From the NCBI RefSeq assembly GCF_021347895.1, contig NC_067120.1, forward strand, positions 26,769,361 through 26,833,360: 64,000 bases of DNA. Reading direction: 5' to 3'. The notes below the pieces were generated by a model. That model ran no database searches. It was not told where the DNA came from and saw only the letters and a list, made by a program, of their open reading frames with translations. Position numbers and translations under genes: made by a program. This document shows positions 25,028 through 49,315 of the stretch, piece by piece (position 1 is the first letter of the stretch; each line of letters begins with the position of its first letter). The DNA comes from Acanthochromis polyacanthus (taxonomy: Eukaryota; Chordata; Actinopteri; Pomacentridae).

Positions 25028-26301
25028 CAGTCCCTCCAGGAATTTGCGATGTTGCGATCGCGTGAATTCACGCGAAATCAACCAATCTCCACGAATTTTG
25101 TGCGGCCTTGCAATTTTGTCCAACTACCGCAACTTTCCCGCAATTTTGGCCCGCCTCCTTTGAGTTCCACCAATCAGAGCAGTCCCCAGCGCAAGCCTAA
25201 TGCACGTACGTCACCGAATTCACTTCCTTGTTTATGGTTTGAAGATGCAGACATGAGCGACACTAATGTCTCTTATTTACCAACAAAAACTACTGCTGAA
25301 GACCGTGATAAACAATTAATTCACTGATGTTCTTCACCAAAGCGGAGCTAAACTGTTTTACATCCGTGCAATACTGGGGTGGAATACAAAAAAGAAAAAA
25401 ATCATCGATTGATACACTTAAAAAACACACGAAGTATACAGTATTAGAACAGCTAAAATGATCAGACAACGGACCACATAAATCACCATGATGGAAACTG
25501 TGGCATCCAGATCCATTAGAGCACTGAAAGAATGAAGGTCAATTAGATTATTTATTCCACCTAAGAACACGGCGGAGTTATGTGACAATCAGCGCCTGTG
25601 AATCCTTCCTCTGTTACCATATCACTCAAAAACAGACTCAGGGATTTAAATGAAGTTTTCAGGGTTGGTCAGAAATGACACAAGGATCAAGTATTGGAAA
25701 TGATACGAGGAACAACTGATTAAATTGTGGGGGTGTCTCTGAGTCCCATCAATTCACGTCGCCGGCTACATATATATAAGTCACGCGATTCGGAATGTAC
25801 ACATGCAGAAGGAGGACTGCGCTCGCTCAGTGCTGTTCTTGTTAGTTGACGTGACAAGCCGTGAGCGTGTGTGTGTGAACACATGTGTGCCAGGATGTGA
25901 AATTAACTTTTTAAGCCACTGACAGATATGTCCGAATATGATTCATTCAATAGTAAATTAGCATTTTGTGCCGCAAATCTACCAACCACGTCAAGTTAAA
26001 TCAGTATCTGGCTGCTGCTAATTTCCCACCGTGGTGTGCCAGCTTTTGTGGAAATGGGTTGGAACGCAAAATAATTAATTTCGGAATAAATATTGTCAAT
26101 TACAGTGTTGAAACACGTTCTACAAGCTGGAAAAAATGTGCAGCTTTTTAGCAGTTGTCACTGTCTCCCGCAATTTCATCACAATAAATAAGCTTAAAAC
26201 ATCGCAACTTTTATCGCAATTTTTTAGAAAAGCTGCCGCGAATTCAGGCATTTTCGGCCGCAACAATCACGAAAAACGCCTGTGAAATCCTGGAAGGACT
26301 G
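25028..26301. mobile_element. Non-autonomous hAT-like DNA transposon
   Basis: The ends are near-perfect inverted repeats: CAGTCCCTCCAGGAATTT at 25,028 and the reverse complement of CAGTCCTTCCAGGATTT ending at 26,301. Subterminal sequences rich in TTGCGAT/TCGCAA and CGCGAATTC also mirror each other. CAG-type ends suit the hAT superfamily, but flanking 8-mers (CTAATAAT and AAGAATAA) do not give a clean duplication. Short open stretches (25,966-26,151 and 25,180-25,327) might be transposase remnants, but I recognise no domain. A CpG-rich body and a TATATATAAG box near 25,771 are visible. Confidence 0.65.
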
Positions 26302-26566
26302 AAGAATAAAGAAAAAGAAAAAAACAAGAAGTTTTACCAAACTTGGACCGCCGGCGATAAAGATGACCCCTGTGACCTTGAAAATGAGGTCACGGTCACC
26401 AAATGTGAACTTGACCTGTGTCTTATTATGGTACACCTGTGTACCAAATATGGTGAGGCTACATCGCGCGGAAACCAAAGTGTTACAGACAAACAAGCAA
26501 GACCATGCAGCTGAAAACAATACCTACCGGAAAACGCTGTTTTGCAGAGTGGTAAAAACTCTAGCA
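26302..26566. repeat. Repeat segment with AGGTCA half-sites
   Basis: A 260-bp segment contains GTGACCTTGAAAATGAGGTCA followed by CGGTCACC, plus TTGACCTGTG. I believe this is part of an interspersed repeat but cannot name it. No ORF of note. Confidence 0.4.
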
Positions 26567-26656
26567 TTCCAATAGGGTCCTAGGCACCGCTGGTGCCTTG
26601 GACAGTCGGTGCCCTTGCACCGCCTGTCCTCGGCACCCTCGGTGCTCAGACCCTAA
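26567..26656. repeat. Isolated cloverleaf monomer
   Basis: A copy of the 81-bp core begins with AGGGTCC near 26,574 and ends near 26,654 with AGACCCT instead of GGACCCT, so the first outer base pair is lost. The three inner arms are kept. A fragment of the big unit (TTGGAGCATGCAGAGGATA) follows. Confidence 0.7.
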
Positions 26657-26958
26657 TTGGAGCATGCAGAGGATAATAATAATAATTAGCGTTTACATCA
26701 AAAATATCGACAAATATCTCATGCGGACCAAGCTACTCTTGACTTTGCGTCCATCTTGGTCGCTGCACCCCCGTGACTCTTCTGCTGACACTTTTTTTTC
26801 ATTCCTACCTAAATCCAGATAGTTCCGTCTGATGTCTTCAGTTTTGTACAAAATAGCACAAAGAAAAAAACCATGAGCAAGTCTGTGCATCCAAACTCTT
26901 GGCTGGAATGGCACAAAACATTGTGCATTAGAATCACCCACATTCAGTGTTTACTCAC
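26657..26958. other. Intronic sequence, nothing recognised
   Basis: This stretch lies downstream of the IQUB exon 6 splice donor on the minus strand. It has a short (AAT)n run and a 249-nt minus-strand open frame without recognisable motifs. Confidence 0.4.
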
Positions 26959-41385
<14,427 letters not shown>

Positions 41386-41612
41386 TTCAGATGTAGATGA
41401 TATTATGCATCTGGAGTTAAACTAAAGCTGAAGTTAATAAACGTGCCGTAAATCTGCCAACAGTGACAGCGTGAACGCCGTGAAGAACTGGCTCACCGAC
41501 AGCTTCTTCTTTAGCCCTGTTACTCTTTTATTTTCCTTATTTATCGAGATTTGGAGTTAGCTAACGGTGCAGCTAACAGCGCCCTCCAAACGTTGGTTTG
41601 TCTAGTGTACAC
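41386..41612 (-). promoter_or_regulatory. IQUB 5' flank and probable 5' UTR/promoter
   Basis: The 227 bp between the IQUB ATG and the X-box are less AT-rich than the introns and hold several CG dinucleotides. I see no TATA box at a convincing distance. A CG-containing, TATA-less promoter with an X-box is usual for ciliary genes. The transcription start cannot be placed from sequence. Confidence 0.5.
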
Positions 41613-41626
41613 GTTGCTATGGCAAC
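41613..41626. promoter_or_regulatory. RFX-type X-box upstream of IQUB
   Basis: GTTGCTATGGCAAC is an inverted pair of GTTGC half-sites matching the RFX consensus GTNRCC(N0-3)RGYAAC except for one half-site base. It lies 228 bp upstream of the IQUB start codon. RFX factors drive ciliary and flagellar genes, so this is the expected kind of promoter element for IQUB. Confidence 0.7.
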
Positions 41627-42254
41627 CACAAAGCGCGTCACTTTCTCTGTTGAAGAAATATAATATCCGATTCATCCCTGGCGCTGTTTTTATTTGATAT
41701 CTTTAATATACGTTTAAATATATACACAACAAAATTACACAAACATATTTATACAGTATTTACTGTGCTGAGGATGCAGAACCGTCTATTCAGTAATACA
41801 GAATACGTTTACACCAACAGCTGCGCAAATCTGGACAGTTTAACCCCAAACCCATTTTTGTAAGGGGAAATTATGCTGGATATAAAACAAACCAGATGGA
41901 CCACATAGAACACATTTATGAAGATATTTTGGAAAAATACTCCCCCCCAGTGTCCAAGATCTGTATTGTTATTTATAGGAAATTTATTATAGATTATGTT
42001 ATTTGAAAATAAATCAACTCAACAGTTTTTCTTTAGAAACACAGAGTGGCCTTTTCCACAATATAAATCAAAATAACCTCTTTGTTAATGAGGTTTTGCA
42101 ACAAATTATTATTCAAATTTGTTTTACAGCAAAAATGTCAAACTGAACATGAAAACAGTAAAACAGCCTTATATTTGATAAGTAAAAAGGTGAAAAGTTA
42201 AAAGAGTAAAAATACATAAGATAGAATAGAGAATGATAAGAACATGAGAAGGAC
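41627..42254. other. Intergenic AT-rich sequence
   Basis: No gene or repeat is recognised upstream of IQUB here. Confidence 0.45.
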
Positions 42255-42834
42255 TTAAAAGTTAGTTAAAAGCTTGATTAAAAAAGGTGTGTCTTTAATC
42301 TTCTTTTTAAAAAAAAAATCATGTTTCACAGGCCTGCGTCCAACATCATGTGGAACTCCAACAGGAACTCTCTTGGGTGGTGGAGATTTGGTGTTAAATG
42401 TTGGGTGACCTCTTTCTAAATGCACCAGATTCAGGCTCATAGTAACTTCTGCCTGGAAGCTTCTTTGTTTCAGAGGCACCTCCATGACCTCATGTGGTAG
42501 TCGTACCATGTGACACATGCATCATGGAAAAACATATTTCTTTCTTGTACAGATGCTGCAGATTGCTGTCCAGGTCTACAGTTCTACAATTTCATTTAGC
42601 AGGCGCTTTTATCCAAAGCAACATACATCTGAGAGCAGATACAACACAAGCAAGGAATGGTCCATGTTTAGCTGAATCACTTGATCCACTTGAATCATCA
42701 TTCTCCATGTCTTTGTTGCTGGGATTGTAATCAGGATTTTCATCCAAGCTACTTCAATATCTGTCAAAGTCAATGTCATCTCCAGTGATTATCTGCAGTG
42801 CATCCTGAACACTGTACCGTTTCTGCTCATTCAT
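42255..42834 (-). pseudogene. Possible piggyBac-like transposase remnant plus repeat
   Basis: On the minus strand, MNEQKRYSVQDALQIITG (from 42,834) and, in a shifted frame, DENPDYNPSNKD resemble the acidic N-terminus of piggyBac-like transposases. The frame is broken by an early stop and a shift. A common fish repeat (GGCGCTTTTATCCAAAGCAA at about 42,602) and further coding-like fragments (42,300-42,510) lie beside it. No DDD core is visible, so the assignment is weak. Confidence 0.3.
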
Positions 42835-43191
42835 ACTACAAATGAAAAGAGACATTTTCCAAAATCTTGTTTGTGTGTTTGTTGTCTATTTATTTACCAA
42901 AAGAAGCGTTTCAGCTAAATAGAAAGTGGAGTTTGGGGACTGATATAACAAACGTGTCATAACACATTTTATCATTGAATTATTTTACTTAACATTGTTT
43001 TATTTTATTATATTTTTGTAAATGTGCTTTGAAATGAACTACAGAAAAATGCATTGATACAAATTAACTGCTTGAGTGTAATTGTTTGAACAATTCATTG
43101 CCATTTTTCTTATTGTGACAAATACATCACATGGTATTTTCCGCCCCAGTTGTTAGGTTGAAGGTCCGATGTGACATGCATGTCAGAGCAA
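42835..43191. other. Intergenic AT-rich sequence
   Basis: Nothing recognised before the inverted-repeat element. Confidence 0.45.
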
Positions 43192-43740
43192 CCCGGTCTC
43201 ACGGGGATTCGTGAAACTGTCACGTAAGTTTTAGTTTCGGTTTCGTGCGCACCAACACGATTTCGTCATGTTTTTCGTGCCGCTCACCACGAAATGTTTT
43301 TCGCTGTGGTAATCACATCTGAAAGTGGTTTATACCGGCGGATTCATGACGATCTAAGCTGTCCATCGGCGTATACTGCTTGTGTGATCGCGTTTGCGGC
43401 CGCCGGCCGCCGGACATTCTTGGCATTCCTATGCAAATTGGTAAGTGTACCACCGGCTTATGGTTAGGTTATGGTTAGGTTATGGTATGGTTCGGGTTAT
43501 GTTTAGGGACGATGTCATGCAAAATATAGCGTTGGATTCGCCACGGTTTTACATTAAAAATATAATATACACATTCTTTTGAAATACGTTCTGAGTGGCA
43601 CGAAAAGTCCGCCGTTTAAAATACATTGGTGCGCATTTCGTGGTGAGCGGCACGAAAAACATGACGAAATCGTGTTGGTGCACACGAAACCGAAACTAAA
43701 ACTTACGTGACAGTTTCACGAATCCCCGTGAGATCGGGCT
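43192..43740. mobile_element. 549-bp foldback element with 106-bp inverted ends
   Basis: The left arm (43,192-43,297) and right arm (43,634-43,740) are near-perfect inverted copies, containing GTTTTTCGTGCCGCTCACCA and its complement. Flanks TGTCAGAGCA and GGTCAGAGTG share GTCAGAG, a possible 7-9 bp target duplication as in MuDR- or hAT-type elements. The loop holds a piece of the TTAA-ended family (GAAAGTGGTTTATACCGGCG, reverse of 28,150-28,170) and a GCGGCCGCCGGCCGCCGG block. Confidence 0.82.
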
Positions 43741-44449
43741 GGTCAGAGTGATTTTTTCAAAACTGGTTATATATTAATTTACATAAGTAATGTGGCAAGG
43801 ACAGCTTAAATGTGATCTTGGACATGTTATTAAAGGATTACAGTTGTTACATGGGTTGAAACTTGTCTTTGACAGCAAAGATAAGCATTTTAAAATAAGC
43901 AAGTTTTCTCCCATGTGCTCATCAGGAAGACCATTTCAGAAATGATGTCACAGGGACAGCAATACATATACTGTCACATGACTTTATCAGTATGTTAAGT
44001 GGATGTCACTTTGGGACCTCATCAATTAAATTCAAGAATAAAACTTTATTAGAAACTTTCCAGAATATTTGATGTATTCAGAATATCTGATGTATTCAGA
44101 CATTGAAAAGCTGATGGTGCTACTGAGAGGATGAACAGCAGCCTTATTTTAGATGTTTAACAACCTGCCTCTGTGCAGTGACAGTATGGAAGCTTTATGT
44201 AAGGCTCTATGCTCCTATTTCAGTGTACACACACCAAAAGGTGACACGGTGGCCCCTTTCAAGCTCTACTAATCTGCGGCTGGATATCTGCTGGCTCCCT
44301 GAAGATCACATAGTGTGGAGCTCAGCAGCAGGACGGGGCCCCAGTGTAAACTTGTCACACACAGGTATTCATTTATCCCACGACGGTCTGTCTGTCATAT
44401 GAGTGATTTGTTAGGATCACAGTCAGACACTTGAACACACTGTGGAACC
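43741..44449. other. Intergenic sequence
   Basis: No gene recognised; a 74-codon plus-strand frame (44,178-44,402) has no motif. Confidence 0.45.
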
Positions 44450-44660
44450 TAAACTGCTAACACGTACATTTTAAACATGGGATTGGTCCTTCTGCTGGAA
44501 ATGAAAGATCAGCCGTTTCCAGCTAGAATAGTCATTTACCACATTAACAATGTCTAGACTGTATTTCTTATTAATTTAATGTCATCTACATTCAAAAAAA
44601 CTGCTTTTCTTTCAAAAATAAGGACATTTCTGAGTGACCCCAAACTTTTGTGGAGTAGTG
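44450..44660. mobile_element. Tc1/mariner-derived MITE, copy 3 of 3 (left-truncated)
   Basis: It shares CCACATTAACAATGTCTAGA and the right end GTGACCCCAAACTTTTG with the other two copies. The left end is missing or too diverged to place. Confidence 0.65.
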
Positions 44661-45284
44661 TAAGTGGATGAAAAGTCATTAATGCCAGTGATATCCCGAG
44701 TCCCGAACAGCTGAGAATAAAACCGCTGCATTAAAAGTCACATTAGGAAACAATTACAAGAATTTCTCTTCATAAAACAAGATTCAGAGGTTGGACTGAG
44801 AGATGGCATGGAGCTCTGCTGTTACCTGTTTGTTTCAGTTTTAGTGAGACTTTTATTTTAACTTGATCAACAGTTTATGAAACGGTCGCTATCTCATATT
44901 TGTTAGACAAAGCAGTGAAGGAAATAATAGATCCAATTGATTTTGCTTTCCATGAAACAATAGATGCCCAACCTGTTGTCCGCATGAGTTCACAGCCTAA
45001 GCCCCAGAGGCTTGTGGGATCTTGAATATGGGATTACCGCCAAACACACTGAAGACCTGGGTTAGCGAACACAATAGCACATGTAACCTGGCTATATTTA
45101 AGACCAGCAGGCCAGATGTTACGCACATGCCCCCAATGTGCTCCTGCAGACAGGACTGCAAAGCGTCTGAAAGCAGGTCACACCTAGATATAAAAACAGT
45201 GTGTGCTGTTAGTAGAGTTTGACCTATCAATGTGTGCTGCCAACATAGCTGACAGGTGAGAACTTTTCATCTGCATGCATACAA
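44661..45284. other. Intergenic sequence
   Basis: No gene or repeat recognised. Confidence 0.4.
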
Positions 45285-45655
45285 ATATTTCCATCCATTC
45301 ATTCTCTATACACCGCTTTATCCTCACTAGGGTCGCGGGGGGGTGCTGGAGCCTATCCCAGCTGACTCGGGTGAAGGCCGGGGACACCCTGGACAGGTCG
45401 CCAGTCTGTCGCAGGGCTACATATACAGACAAACAATCGCACTCACATTCACACCTACGGGTAATTTAGAGTAACCAATTAACCTCAACATATTTTTGGA
45501 CTGTGGGAGGAAGCCGGAGTACCCGGAGAAAACCCACGCATGCACAGGGAGAACATGCAAACTCCGTGCAGAAAGATCTCGGGCTCAGGCCAGGACTCGA
45601 ACCGGGGATCTTGTTGCTGCAAGGCGAAAGTACTAACCACTACTCCACTGTACAG
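45285..45655 (-). repeat. LINE/SINE 3'-tail family copy, reverse orientation
   Basis: TCCATCCATTCATTCTCTAT at the left is the reverse of a (GATG)n-type tail. The body has GGTCGCCAGTCTGTCGCAGG, GGAGGAAGCCGGAGTACCCG and GAGAACATGCAAACTCC. The right part (GGACTCGAACCGGGGATC) resembles a tRNA T-arm/B-box, so a tRNA-derived head is possible. It is much better preserved than the 27,578 copy. Confidence 0.7.
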
Positions 45656-45686
45656 CCGTGAAGTTAATATGAACCAGTAAAATATA

Positions 45687-45838
45687 TGTTAATGCCTCAG
45701 CCAATCACGGGGTGTGTTGTGAGCATGTGAGGACATAGAAACAGGAAGCGATGCCTGTAATGTGTGCTACAGAAGTTCTAGTAAAGTGTTGAACAAAAGC
45801 CGCTCTCTACCTCATTATTCAGAGATAATAAGGTAACA
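45687..45838 (+). repeat. Probable 5' LTR of a Ty3/Gypsy-like element
   Basis: It starts TGTTA and ends TAACA (an inverted pentamer), and 94 bp of it (45,702-45,795) recur at 47,430-47,523 with one visible difference. It is followed at 45,839 by TGGTGTCAGAA, a plausible tRNA primer-binding site. The left boundary is uncertain because the 3' copy does not cover it. Confidence 0.6.
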
Positions 45839-46038
45839 TGGTGTCAGAATGAAACTGTACTAAGTCCGGAGAAGGACATGCCTCCATGGGTGAAGTCGGG
45901 AGTGAGGCGGTCTGGAAAACCGAGAGACGAGACTAGCGCTAGCGGCTAAAGCTAACAGTGACACAGGGAGCCTGACAGAGAGAAGAGGGCTTCCCAGCGG
46001 GAAAAGTGCGTCGGAAGAGACGTAATACATAACGGAGG

Positions 46039-46341
46039 ATGCCAGACACCCCTCCACCCCCAGCAGGCAGCGTCCAGCTGACTCCACCCGGTAACTTTGA
46101 CTTCAGTAATGCTAATGAATGGCCGAAGTGGATCAGATGTTTTGAGAGATTCAGAATCGCATCAGGCTTGGATAAACAGTCAGAAGAGTATCAAGTTAAC
46201 ACGTTGATGTACACTTTGGGAGACGAAGCTGAAGATATTTTGAGTGTCTTGCCACTGAGTAATGAACAGAAGAAAGTATATTCTGCTGTAAAACAAGCTT
46301 TTGAGAACCACTTTGTGAGCAAGAAAAACGTAATTCTGTGG
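46039..46341 (+). pseudogene. Gypsy-type Gag, N-terminal fragment
   Basis: The ATG is at 46,039, about 200 bp after the presumed LTR. The first 100 or so residues are Gag-like: FDFSNANEWPKWIRCFERFR, then SEEYQVNTLMYTLGDEAEDI and AFENHFVSKKNV. The similarity stops abruptly at 46,341, where unrelated GC-rich DNA begins. The zinc-knuckle region, protease, reverse transcriptase and integrase are absent. The open frame that runs on to 46,659 is therefore chimeric and cannot work in element replication. Confidence 0.75.
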
Positions 46342-47325
46342 CTCACTCGGTGCCTCGGCACGGGGGGCTGCCTCTGGGTTGCCGCTCTGTGCGGGTGGTC
46401 CGGCCCCCCCTTGGTCACCCAGACGGTGGTCTCCGGCTCATCCCTCGGCCCTGACTCTTCTGGGCATGCGGGGCTTAGGCTCGACCCCACCACCGCATGC
46501 CCACATTCCGCCCCGCCTGGCCTTGCTGCGGCCGTATCGTGGGCCCCCTTCCCTGGGGGGCCCTGGTCCTGGGGGATTGGGCTCCTGGAGGGGCTGGGGG
46601 CCCCTGGCCTGCCGTGGGGGGGTGGGGCCCCAGCCCACACCACCCCTACCCCCAGGTAGGGGTGGTGTGGGGCCGGGGGGATGGTTGGTTCGTGGGGGCG
46701 GGTGCTGTCTGCGGGGGGCCTCCTCCCCGGACCACCCGGTGTTGTCCTGGGTGCCCTTGGGGGAGACGGATCGGTGCCTCTTGGGGTCCTGGGGCTGTTC
46801 CTGGGTCCGGCAGCTTTGGGGTGCCGTGTGGTGGGTCTTGGGTGCCCCGCTGGCTCGGGAAGGACCCCTTGCTGTGGTCACCCGAGATATGGGCAGATAC
46901 TTGGGTATTCGGTGATTAACCCACATGCATGCCGACAGATACTCAAGCTCCTGTCGAGACTTACTCTAGAAGTGATTGGTTCAGTCAGAACATGCTGAGT
47001 TGGGCATCCTCACACACTTTTTACATCATGTGATGCATGCTCCCTCCTTTTCTCATCCCTATGGGCCTACAACCTCCCCACTATCAAGACCCCACATCTC
47101 TGGTGTCCCTGGTTTTCTTACAGCCTTTATTTCCTGTACGGATTTAGCTTAGCGTAGCACTTGGACTGCTACCCACAATTAATAACAATACCTGTTTGTC
47201 ATCCTCCCCGTCTTTCTTGTTTCGTCCTTTCTGTCACTATTTCCCCTTCTTTCACACTGTGGTGTATCACAGCCCTCCCCTGCAGCTCACATCAGGGGTT
47301 TAATAAAGTTTGATTTGATGGAGTA
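46342..47325 (+). mobile_element. GC-rich retroposon-like insertion
   Basis: The left 550 bp are very GC-rich with G- and C-runs; the right part is less so and ends CAGGGGTTTAATAAAGTTTGATTTGATG, with an AATAAA signal near the end, as in a LINE/SINE 3' tail. It splits the Gag frame. Long ORFs on both strands (for example 46,438-46,926) follow the base bias and are not genes. Confidence 0.5.
46634..46671. repeat. Perfect 16-bp hairpin in the GC-rich insertion
   Basis: CCCACACCACCCCTAC at 46,634-46,649 pairs with 46,656-46,671 across a 6-nt loop. Confidence 0.85.
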
Positions 47326-47429
47326 GCCTGAAGGGAGGGCCGGTGAAGGTCACTGGCAGTGATTCACATTTAATATTTCTCACTGCAAAGATAAAAATGC
47401 ATAGATCTTTTCGATGCTGTCATCGGATA

Positions 47430-47523
47430 CAATCACGGGGTGTGTTGTGAGCATGTGAGGACATAGAAACAGGAAGTGATGCCTGTAATGTGTGCTACAG
47501 AAGTTCTAGTAAAGTGTTGAACA
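47430..47523 (+). repeat. Fragment of the Gypsy 3' LTR
   Basis: 94 bp match 45,702-45,795. The fragment ends at GTGTTGAACA, where the L1-like element starts, so the LTR appears to have been the L1 insertion target. The rest of the LTR is not found to the right. Confidence 0.7.
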
Positions 47524-47629
47524 TCGGCCAAGATGGCGTCGAGGCGGTAGGCTGGGTGACGGAGCTGCTCCCGAACTTTACTTAAAAAAAAAAGAAGGCA
47601 TCTTTCATTCCAACTGAAGATCCGCAGTC

Positions 47630-48440
47630 ATGTCAAATAACCCCTTGACCAAACGCAAAGGTGAAAATCGACCGCCAGAGACCCCCACTAACTCTCCAAA
47701 CTCCAAAAAAGGTAAAATGGAGCAGGATACGGCAGATAGCATAGTGGCTATGCTAAAGCTAGCAATTGAAGAGCAAGGAGCTACTATCGGAAAAGCCATT
47801 GACGAGCTGAGAAAGTCTGTCGAGTTTCTATCTGCAGAAGTACAAGACATGAAGAGTACAGTTTAAAAAAACCGAAGTAAGAGTTGATAAAGCAGAAGAA
47901 AAGATCCAAATGCTTGAAAATCAAGTAGCAGAATTGGTGCGCTACAAGCGGAGATGGAATCTACATCTTCGCGGGCTCCCAGAGAGAGATGGAGAAGATG
48001 TGAGGAGCGCGGTGATAGACATTTGTAAAAACATTGCCCTGGGATACAAGGAGAAATTTGCGGAGGTGATTGACTCGGTGCACAGGCTTGGCAGACCGAA
48101 CCCAGCCAGATTCCAAGCGAGAGACATTCATTTCATTTCATTTATTTATTTATCAGGACAGTGTACAGTGACATTAAGCTCAAGAGCAAAGATGTTTGTA
48201 CCAGACTGCAACATTATCATGCAGTTCTCCATGAGGCACTTTCGCGACGCCATTTGGAAGATGTCAAAGAACCACGACTACTTGAAACAGCGAAACCTGC
48301 GCTTCAAGGAGGACCTGACGCCGGTGGACCGCGAAAAATGAATTCGCCTGTGGCCCCTCATTCAAAAAGCCCGGGAGGAGAAGAAAATGGCGTTTTTTGT
48401 CGGGGGTAAAGCTTTCATTGACAACAAGGAAATATTCTGA
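47630..48440 (+). pseudogene. L1-type ORF1 (RNA-binding protein), decayed
   Basis: The ATG at 47,630 starts a frame with a basic N-terminus and a coiled-coil-like stretch (AIEEQGATIGKAIDELRKS). The frame shifts by one extra T near 47,864 and continues at 47,910 with LRYKRRWNLHLRGLPE-like residues typical of the L1 ORF1 RRM (seen: YKRRWNLHLRGLPERDGEDV). The C-terminal domain has MQFSMRHFRDAIWK. A TGA replaces a probable Trp codon at 48,339-48,341, and the natural end seems to be the TGA at 48,438-48,440. An 87-bp insertion (48,129-48,215) keeps the frame open. Confidence 0.82.
48129..48215 (-). repeat. 87-bp LINE-tail insertion within ORF1
   Basis: Read on the minus strand it ends CCTGATAAATAAATAAATGA with an (AAATG)n-like tail, like a LINE 3' end. 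ACATT is present at both borders (48,124-48,128 and 48,211-48,215) as a short target duplication. Its length is exactly 29 codons and it contains no stop in the ORF1 frame. Confidence 0.65.
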
Positions 48441-48598
48441 CTTTGATATCCAAGTTTGACATTGACTGTTCTGTTTCTGATATCAAAGTCTAATTTAACT
48501 ATTCTGATGCTGATGACCAAGTTTCATCGGGTTAAGCTCTGCCTTCTTGTGTTACTCTTTTAAAGTTAAGGAAGGTAATTGACTGTTATTGCTGTTTA

Positions 48599-49315
48599 TT
48601 GAACATTTCAGTTTTAAAGTTTGTTTCTATTAATGCTCGAGGCTTGAGAGACATTACAAAACGTAAGGCTTTTTTTCTGTATATTAAAAACTTTGATGCG
48701 GACTTCAGTTTGATCCAGGAATCCCACTCATCTGATGAAGATCATAACTTCTGGAAATCCCAATGGGGAGAGGACATTTGGATGTCACATGGTAACCACC
48801 ACTCAGCAGGAACTCTCACTTTGAAACACAAGTTTGATGGAAAGGTAATTTTTACACAGATAGACTTAAATGGACATTACACTATACTGGTTTTCTCTCA
48901 TCATAACCAGATATTTCTTTTGGGCAATGTGTATGGTTTTACAAGTGCTAGGGAAAACAAAGAACTATTTCAAGAACTAAATACAAAGATTGAAGGCACT
49001 ATAGGAAGGTTCCCAAATGTGAAGTTGATATTGGGAGGTGATTTCAACTGTATGTGTAATGATGAAATTGACAGGTATCCCAACAAACAAAAGGTAAATG
49101 ACTATTTGAATGACTTTATGATTGAAAGAGGTCTGGTGGATATATGGATAACTAACAATCCTAATAGCAGGGAATACACCTGGAAAAATAGAGCTGGCAC
49201 GCTACAATCTAGAATAGACTTCTGGCTAATTTCTGAATGTTTCACCAATTTGAATTGCAAATCTGAAATTATTCCAACTCCGTTGACAGACCACAAAACT
49301 ATTTTGTTAACTTAA
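48599..49315 (+). pseudogene. L1-type ORF2, endonuclease domain
   Basis: The frame has VSINARGLRDITKRKAFF at its start, SLIQESHSS, LILGGDFNC and TPLTDHKT, the usual order of APE-type endonuclease motifs in L1 ORF2 (Asn, Glu, Asp-x-Asn, final Asp-His). The first codon at 48,599 is TTG, so the true start may be different or lost. A stop at 49,313-49,315 separates it from the reverse transcriptase part. Confidence 0.8.

Noticed and set aside
1..26656. CRISPR-like array
   Set aside because: Monomers are 105-120 bp or 2.3 kb with no short repeat/unique spacer alternation, and the context is eukaryotic.
45585..45610. tRNA gene suggested by a GGACTCGAACCGGGGATC-like B box
   Set aside because: No acceptor stem or A box is found at the right distance; it is part of an interspersed LINE/SINE-type repeat.
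46191..46998. Several 100-178 codon ORFs in the GC-rich insertion
   Set aside because: Very high GC content removes stop codons in all frames; compositions are Pro/Gly/Arg-rich mirror images without domain motifs.
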